Shown here: positions 56,636-64,000 of the stretch, piece after piece
Layout of the letters: every line of letters starts with the position of its first letter
How positions within the stretch are numbered: position 1 is the stretch's first letter
Assembly: GCA_013423385.1 (NCBI GenBank)
Contig: BLZA01000030.1
Location: forward strand, 1,071,168 to 1,135,167
DNA from: Naganishia liquefaciens
Taxonomy: Eukaryota > Basidiomycota > Tremellomycetes > Filobasidiales > Filobasidiaceae
DNA length: 64,000 nt
Reading direction: 5' to 3'
Position numbers and translations under genes: made by a program
The notes under the pieces: generated by a model
Database searches by the model: none
Told to the model about the DNA's origin: nothing
What the model saw: the letters and a program-made list of their open reading frames with translations, nothing else

Positions 56636-59600
56636 ATGAGCGCAGATCATGGGGACAGACGAACTTCAGATGCTGGAAGAACCCCAAAGTCGCCTTGTAC
56701 GAAACCGCTGCCGCCGGATCCTGCAGACTCGTCCTGGAGCGGACTCGCATTGATCGGTCAAGAGGCTTCACCAGGGTGAGTCGATCTGAATGTCTTCACG
56801 AGCGGAAGGCGGCTGAGATTACGATGTCTTTTGGTTCAGAGCGAGAGAGAAAGGTCCGTCTTCGCTTGCTCCTATTCCTTTGCGCTAACGCTTTCCTGAA
56901 GTGCTGCCTTGGATTCAGGATCAAGCTCCCCTACCTCTACAGCGGAATCAATACCAGACCGGCCTGGCTTCACTTGGCTTTGGATTGGTCTCCGCCGCCG
57001 AAATGTTTAACAGGCAACTAACCGAACGAGATGCCGAACTTCCGGGTCCCGCACATGGAATCATGTCAAGGCCAGCAGTCATCGAACGAGAGAGCTGGAT
57101 GGACGCACAGAGTGTGGAGCGAGAGAGAATGAGAGATGAATACGAGAAAGAAAGTGACAGGACTTCCGGCAAATCTCCACTTCAGCCTACCCGAGAGATG
57201 AATGGCGCGAAGCAGAAGGCGTTCCTGGATGAGCAGATTCTCATCCACAGCCCAATCTCCAGCAAAAACGACAAATCAAAACGGAGCGGGAGAATTGATA
57301 CCCCGAAAAGGAAAGACAAGAAGAAACACCGAACGCAAGCTAATAAGGACAGCGACAAAGCTCGCACTGCGAGTGACCACGGCGAACGAGCTCATGGCGA
57401 GTCCATGAAACCGAGAACGGCTCCGCACCGAGAAGTCAAAGAATCAAAAATGGATGGCCCAAATGACGAAGTTTTGTCGCAGGCCCAAGTGGTCCCGACT
57501 GCAACTCAATCTGGTGCAGCCGATATTCCACCACCCGTCAGCTTTGTGCCATCGTTACCGTATCAGGAATTAATGAATGCTAGCCAACAGCCACTCCAGT
57601 TTCCTGCAAATTCGAATATGCCGAAGCTCGGATTCCCTTGGGGTCAGCAAGCTCGACAGGGACAAGAAACTCTGCCTCGCCGTTCCGAGTCTTTCCAGGG
57701 ACTCGCTTGGCCTCCTGCTTCGTCCGAACCTCCTGCCGGTCAGATGCATTCATCTGCAAACCCGTCATCGATAGGAATCGGAGAACAGCAGCAAAGTTCT
57801 TGTCGAACTCCCCCGCTGGAGTGCTCACCTGGCACTGTCCCTCTAGAAACCAGTCTTCCCTTTCCGTTACAAGGACTACCAGCTACAGAACTTATAGAAA
57901 ACTGCACAGTCCCCGCTTATGACTTCTCAGAAGGCATACCGGCCGCTTCATGGCAATCTCCGCTGCCACCTTTATCGCTTCCTTATGGGTTAGGGTTATC
58001 AGACACGCAGCCGCTACTGGGCAATAGCTTCAAGGAATCGGTGTCTCGAGGGTCGCCTCGAGTATCAGGTGACGCCGATCCCGCGAGTCAGGTCGCGATA
58101 AGTGGCGTTGAAACGCTTGATACACTGAGAGCGCGAATGAAAAGAAATGCGGATGAAAGTCGTCTGGCGCTGGAACAAGAGAAGCAAGCAAGAGAAATTT
58201 CGGAGCAAAGGCTGGCGGCTTTGAAGAATCTCATCGGCGCCAACAAGGACAAGCAGGTCAGTCGGCTGCGGAATGTATTGCTCGTGTCGGCGAAGTCAAC
58301 GCTGGCTCATCCACTTTCTGCCGCTATTACTAGAACTCAAGTAAGATCGATGGCGAATGTTCGGAAGCCGAACGAAGACCGGAGAATCCCGTTGTCGAAG
58401 ATTTTGGGCCGACATACGTCGAAACGACGGAGGGCCTTGTGAAGTTCCATGAAAAGGTAACGTCAAGCCTGAAGTCGAAGTGCTGCCCAACGATGCAGCC
58501 AACCAGGGCATGGATGCTAAAGTCAAGCAAGCACAGCATTCTAGAAGGACCACCAATCAGACGGATAAAGTTTATGACGACACTCGGCCTACCTCCACGA
58601 CCGGTCCATCATTTGGACATTTCGGTCGACCTTTCTCATATCAGATCGACCCGGTTGAACATTTGTTACAGTCGATGCCGACTGCCTTTGATGGCTTTCC
58701 TGTTGATCCTGCCCGAATCGTGCTGATGCAGCGGACTGTCAAGGCTCAGCCCGCTTTCGGCATCCCAGTAAGCGCTCTGGGAGATTTCGGCTTGGGCTTC
58801 GAGAGGCTCTCGCCGTTCAGCAACTCTGTACTCCGCGAGGATCTATTTCCCGACAATGCGAGCGTGAAACGTTCTGCATACGTAGAAACTGTGTCAGACG
58901 AAGATGTGAAGCTTTCCGGCTAAAACAGAAGGTCTTGCCAGACTGACAACGTGCTCGACAGGATCCGAAATTTGCTAATCCCTGTGACAAGGTGAAGGAA
59001 TATGAGCACTGCAAAGGAATCGGAAAACAAGGTGTTAACGAGACTTCATCTCGTCGAGAAGAACCGGTAGGTTGCAGATTTCCTTGAACGCGAATCATCA
59101 GCTCACCACACTCTCTCGACTTGAATAAGGTTTCTCCGCAGGACTCTTGCCGCGGGGAATCTTCTGCCCTATCGGCCTCGGTCGCATCTCTTCAAGGTTC
59201 ATCTATACTTTATGAACCTTTTCGTGAAAGAATGCTTTACGACCCTCCGTCTCCAAGACGCAGGGCCAAGAACATCGACAGAAACTCGCAAGCTCTAACG
59301 ACTGCATCATTGATCGATAATCTCGTTCGCGGAAGTCATTACCACGACGAAACGTTATGTCAGCTTCTGCTAGCGGCAAGAGACCCGGGCCTGGGAGACG
59401 CCGCCAAATGGTCCCTGCAACGTGCCGCCCGAGAAAGACTGATGCAGCTGTTGTCTAGGAACAATCACTCCGGCGTGAGCCCGGTTAGTCATAACATATT
59501 TTTTCGTAATGACACCGTTTCTTGCCAGGCATCGGACGTCATCGAACCTACGGTGGAAAGAAAAAATAAAGCGCTACCGAAGTCTCCAGGAAATGTCGAG

Positions 59601-61863
59601 GTGTGTTGCGATGGTGCAGAATTTCCCCGTTGCTAATGCGAGGAAGCCACTGGCGGTTCAGGATACCGCACCGGCTTGGTCTCAACCTGTGCGCGTAATT
59701 TTGAATTCCGGACATGTCAATCCTAACATTCATCCTATCATAGCTTTTCGAAATGTTGGCTGAGACTCAGATGCGTCTCAAAGATCTGGATGCCAGGATG
59801 CCACCACTTTCAAGCCGCGAGAACACCGATACACTAGCAGCAGACGACGAGATTGCTGAGGCGCAAGCACGTGCCGCTCTACACAATCTCCTCTTTCCAA
59901 ACCTGCCCATGGAGGTTCCGTTCGGGGTTGATCAACACGGAAACCCGCATACATCTCATCATCTAAGTTCCAATAGAAGTCCATCGAACACGAGAACGCC
60001 TGGAGAGGATCCACAGGGGATTCGCGCGACTGAAAAGAGACTCTCGGTGGAGATGCCAGAATGGGGATCATCGGTCGAGATCCCAGACGGCGAGAGCTCG
60101 ATCCCGCCTCCGAGTTGCTTATCGAAGATGTTAGCGAAAATTGCGGGTGGATTGCCGACCATACACATCCAGCCTCCCACTACGACAGAATCTCATAGTC
60201 AAGGAGCGCAGCATATACCAGGCCAGATGGCAACCGGGAAACATAAACACGATGATATCGCTCTTTACGACGTAACCGAAGCAGTGTCTGTAACTGAACG
60301 AGCAGCGACAACTGCACCTATCCCGCCTCCAGACGAAACCCTGAGTCAATCTCCCTTACATGACAAGCAAGCTGAGAACATGCGACATATCATCCAGCCT
60401 GACTCCGCACCGAAGACGTGGGACATCGTCTCGCAGCGTCTAATTTCATGGGCACTGATCTGGCCTGCAGAAAACTTCATCAGAAGTCTAGAAGGAACTG
60501 CATTGGGCCAACAGGTGTGGCTGCGAGACAAGGGGGGATCGGAAAACTGCTAAGGCTGATTACGTTGAATGACAGGTGGACGAGTTCGCTCTGATAATCT
60601 ACTCAATGATCATCTTGAAAAGGTGGACTTAAAGCATCATGGATGTGCAGTCAAGTTATTGAACCCTGCAAATCATTCACAGGAATCTTCGCCACCGACT
60701 ATGTTCGGTCCCGCCGTTGTCCTGCGACAAATTGGTAAGCATCTACATTTTGGTATGCAATTATAGGCTGAGGCTCTACGCTTTATCAGTTTGTACCCCC
60801 TAATATGGCAAGTAACGTTCTCCTATGCGCCAATGCAATGATTCCCTACTGAACATGCAGATGAATGTATGCAGGCTGATGCAATTAATAGAGCTGTCCA
60901 TGCGGTATGTCAGCCGATCCAAAAGTGATAGATTTGGGCTCAAGCTGCTGTGCTGGCATCAGAAACGGTTCAATGTCGCGCAACAAATACTCGAGGAGCT
61001 CTGGTATCGTATGTATATCTATCTTGAAAGCAAACCCAGCGTCAAGCGCTGATTATTGTACGCATACAGCGCTTGGCTTTCAGGAACCCCCAAGAGTTAT
61101 TGTCGCTCTCGCAAAACACCGAAACGATGTGCGTTTGAAGGCGATTTTCGCGCGACTGAGAGAATGGTCTGACAGACTCTTTTCTCTGCCAATTTGGCAG
61201 CCGGATCATTGGTCTGCTCACCGGTATCCATCTCTGCGAGCGATTAAACGGATGATTTGCTTAGCTGACATATGGCTTGCGACTCCCGCAGATTCGATCT
61301 TCCCACTGGGCGCCTTGTTACCATGTCATTCTCACACGAAAAAAAATCTTTGATCGATGGACGTAAGTTCATGAGACGCTTATGGGTAGGGAGAGTCATG
61401 CTGACGCAGCCTTGCGGCGATCGAATGAAGGTCCATTCATGTGTAAGCCCTTCCTGCAGCAGTCGCGTACAGTTGAATACAGATTCTGGTGTAAATGAAG
61501 GGTGGCACTGCATCCGACAAGCTTGGCCGCAACATGGCATCCCGCATCCCGATCACCTTGCGCAGCAGACTCGTCGAATTTTGACGGCTCAAAGCGCAAA
61601 GAACGATAATTCTCTTGCGGCAATGAATGCCGCGAGGAATCTTCTGCTGTAAGTAAATGAAAGCTGTAGATCTGCGTTCATGGGCTTACCGATAGCCTTT
61701 TGATTGGGCTTGAAGTGGTTGGCAGCCCGAACGGCCGATGGATATGCACAGGTTGAGGGATCTTGTCTGGCAGGAGGCGCGTTGGGTTCACAAGCTGCGG
61801 AAATGTTCTCAAGCTGACCGACCATCTATCTTCAGGTCAAGCGGTTGCACACGAAGAAGGTGA
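56636..61863 (+). CDS. large multi-exon protein of unknown function, with conserved-looking C-terminal region
   Basis: Twenty-one exons: 56636-56775, 56840-56853, 56902-58256, 58334-58456, 58507-58905, 58962-59066, 59130-59474, 59529-59600, 59662-59688, 59744-60514, 60576-60622, 60683-60734, 60790-60811, 60861-60904, 60963-61008, 61070-61128, 61201-61223, 61292-61362, 61410-61442, 61483-61648, 61716-61863 (1353 residues). The first two thirds are disordered, with one helix (ESRLALEQEKQAREISEQRL) that looks coiled-coil. The last 350 residues read like a folded domain: DIVSQRLISWALIWPAEN, VDEFALIIYSMIILKR, FVPPNMANE, ILEELWYPLGFQEPPRVIV, ALAKHRNDPDHWSAHRFDL, GWHCIRQAWPQHGIPHPDHL and GWQPERPMDMHRLRDLVW. 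All phases close without a stop. Basidiomycete hypothetical proteins of similar layout may exist; no function can be assigned. Confidence 0.75.
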
Positions 61864-62153
61864 AGGGCAAACTCCTTGCGGAATAGCGAGGCTGTGATTG
61901 TACATAAGATATATATGTCCTGCAGATTAGAGGAGTACTCTTGTCACAGATGTCACAAGATAGAAGTGCGACGGAATCGAGTGAGCACGACTGCGGAAAA
62001 CACGGGGCCGCGGCACATGAAGGGGAGATTCTGTCACGCTAGGCGAAATGTTCCAGTGTGCACTGTGGAGAAGATTCGGTCGTGGGGATAAGCAGCCATA
62101 TTGTGGTTGTCTCGTGCCGTTTTCCCAACCTATGTTGACTCGCCCTTCCAGCC
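61864..62153. other. intergenic region
   Basis: About 290 bases between two same-strand genes, presumably the YND1 promoter. No gene is seen. Confidence 0.4.
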
Positions 62154-64000
62154 ATGGCTCCTCCCGTCTCCCATCTGGCCTCGACTCGCTATGCCTTGGT
62201 CATCGACGCGGGATCGTCGGGCTCAAGGCTGCAGATATATTCGTGGCAGGACCCTGAAGCCGAACGTGAGGGGATCGTATCGGCCATAAAGGAGCGCTGG
62301 AGAAAGCAAGGGAAATCCATGAGTAGAAAGGGGAAGGGAAAAGCAGATGCAGCGGATGAGATGGAGTGGGAAGTCGAGAGAGCGCTTCGGCGGCTTGTCA
62401 AGGTTGAGAAGGGAGCCCCGGGGGATTTGTGGATCAAAAAAGCCGAGCCTGGTATGCATAACAGGAAGAAGTCGACTGTGACGATATTGAATTCATTGCA
62501 TTCCAGGCATATCAACACTCGAGCCGAATCAGGTCTCGGACTACCTCGCACCTCTCCTTACGCATGCCTTGCAACAAATACCACCATCCCAACATGCCAA
62601 TACTCCCATATATCTACTCGCGACTGCCGGCATGCGACTGCTCCCACAAGATCACCAACAGGGGCTTCTCAAAGCTACATGCAGACTACTACGGAAACAA
62701 TACCCATTTCGTGTGGACGATCTGAATGACCTTGGGCCGTGCGGGGAGAGCGTGCGCATTATTTCCGGAGAAGAGGAAGGCATGTGGGGCTGGGTGGCCG
62801 TCAACTACCTAATGGACGGCTTTGGTCACGCACCATCCGCATCCTCCCACGACAATCCGGCGCTTTTACCCCTGCCAGAATTGGAGGAGGAGGTACAAGG
62901 ATCGCTCGAGACGGACATCCCGCCGACTCTGGTCGATCCGAGTCAGCATATCCCGACATTTGGATTCCTTGACATGGGCGGCGCTTCGACTCAGATCGCC
63001 TTTTCGCCGACATTCGAGGAATTGAAAGAGTCCGGATATCCGGCAGAGGAGTTGAAGTCTGTCAGCTTGAGACTGCTTTCCGGGCAAGTGGTGGAATGGC
63101 CAGTCTTTGTGGCGTCATGGCTCGGATTTGGAACGAACAAGGCACGGGATCGCTACGTCAAGCTCTTGTTGGAGGATTGGATGAAAGGGGAGACAGGCGG
63201 CCTGTCAGGATCCACACCCGCCATTGCAGATCCGTGCCTGCCCAGAGGCCTCTCGGTGCCAAGCTCGATACCCAATACATCACCACCATTCATCGGGACG
63301 GGTTCATTTGCACAGTGTCTGGAAGGTCTTCAGCGGCTGCTTGAGAAAGACGCAACGTGTCCGGAACCACACGGTCATTGCCTCTTTGCCGGACTTCCGA
63401 CGCCGCATATCGACTTTGAACGTGAGGACCAACGCGGATTCATCGGGATCAGCGAATACTGGTATACGGCGCAGCAGGTGCTCGGACTTGGAGGTCTATG
63501 GGATTGGGGCGAATGGGAAAAGGGAATGAACACTTTTTGCAGTCGGGAATGGCCGGATTTAGAGAAAGAGTTGACAGACTCTGAACATTGGCACGGAAAC
63601 AAGGTGAGATTGATGTCCGCGCCAGTATATCATCATGCTAACAGTTGCCTAGGTCGACATCGCCAGACTGCAAATGCAATGCTTCAAGGGTGCTTGGATC
63701 TCCAACGTCTTGCACGAAGGCATCGGCATTCCTCGAATCTTCGATATTGGTGGCAACCAGACCTTGACAGGCGGAGACATCGGCGACCTCAACGATGAGG
63801 CAGAGCGACGTGCAAAGGAAAAGGGATTGATGGGCAAGAAGCAACATTTTCAGAGCATGGACAGTATCGGGGACACGGCAATCAGCTGGACACTGGGCAA
63901 GATGGTCATTGAAGCCAGCCGAGGAGTTGATCCGCACGGCTACGAGCCCGATCGAGTCGGCCTCAACAACAAATGGACGCAGATCTGGCGCGATGGTACC
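62154..64000 (+). CDS. YND1: apyrase, GDA1/CD39 family (Ynd1 type), 3' end outside window
   Basis: Golgi nucleoside di/triphosphatase that clears GDP/UDP from glycosylation. Exons 62154-62451, 62507-63603 and 63653 to the window edge. Apyrase conserved regions appear in order: ACR1 YALVIDAGSSGSRLQIY, ACR2 YLLATAGMRLLP, ACR3 IISGEEEGMWGWVAVNYLMD, ACR4 FGFLDMGGASTQIAFSP. The first intron lies just after a Lys-rich insert (KERWRKQGKSMSRKGKGK) that is longer than usual between ACR1 and ACR2. No N-terminal signal or anchor is present, consistent with Ynd1, whose membrane segment is C-terminal and would lie beyond the window. Visible part is about 580 residues. Confidence 0.95.

Noticed and set aside
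57983-57998. Telomere-like GGGTTAGGGTTA
   Set aside because: Lies inside the coding exon as PYGLGLS. Two units only, so chance.
1-64000. Transposons, LTR or virus-derived elements, CRISPR arrays, tRNA/rRNA genes
   Set aside because: No reverse transcriptase, integrase, transposase or capsid-like frames, no terminal repeats, no spaced direct repeats and no A/B-box or cloverleaf pattern were recognised by reading. A tRNAscan or repeat-library search was not possible here.

Overview
The window is nuclear DNA from an intron-rich basidiomycete, most likely a Tremellomycetes yeast. The reasons are dense spliced genes on both strands, introns of roughly 46-70 nt with GT(A/G)AGT donors and CTNAC-like branch points, very short exons, gaps of only a few hundred bases between genes, and protein versions (Kre6/Skn1, Whi3, Kha1, D-lactate dehydrogenase, Sfr1-like) that read as fungal. 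The genus cannot be fixed from the sequence. I saw no rRNA, tRNA, CRISPR array, transposon or virus-derived element.

Layout, left to right: 3' end of S-adenosylmethionine synthetase (+); lipin / phosphatidate phosphatase (+, 16 exons); a Q-rich protein with a C-terminal coiled coil (-); mitochondrial D-lactate dehydrogenase (-, 11 exons); a small membrane protein resembling the Pex14/Pex17 group (+); a secreted lectin-like protein (+); ARPC3 of the Arp2/3 complex (-); one or two small single-pass membrane proteins (+); the K+/H+ antiporter Kha1 (+); glutaryl-CoA dehydrogenase (-); proteasome subunit beta-6 (+); a 1325-residue fusion of a disordered region to an MDR oxidoreductase (+); Ost2/DAD1 (-); mitoribosomal mS29/DAP3 (+); an unrecognised secreted protein (+); the RNA-binding regulator Whi3 (+); Nop58 (-); an Sfr1/Mei5-like recombination factor (+); a GYF-domain protein of the Smy2/GIGYF type (-); the beta-1,6-glucan synthesis protein Kre6/Skn1 (-, 14 exons); a 21-exon unrecognised protein (+); and the 5' part of the apyrase Ynd1 (+).

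The genes are mostly housekeeping and do not form an obvious pathway cluster. Loose links exist: SAM synthetase and lipin both feed phospholipid synthesis; Ost2, Kre6, Ynd1 and the secreted proteins belong to the secretory/cell-wall route; Whi3, the GYF protein and Nop58 handle RNA. Several neighbours are divergently paired and probably share promoters (DLD/Pex-like, GCDH/PRE7, OST2/mS29, NOP58/Sfr1-like, KRE6/21-exon gene).

The most striking feature is gene architecture. Reconstruction needs internal exons of 8, 10, 13, 14, 22, 23, 26 and 27 nt, a 6-nt first coding exon, a 12-nt last coding exon, GC-AG introns, and introns of length 3n without stops that a naive ORF reading absorbs as protein. 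Two core genes (PRE7, GCDH) show one-base frame conflicts that canonical splicing does not resolve. The best candidates for something new are the 21-exon protein at 56636-61863, the secreted 482-residue protein at 34286-35930 and the disordered-MDR fusion at 26288-30436. All exon borders are hand-derived and not supported by transcripts.
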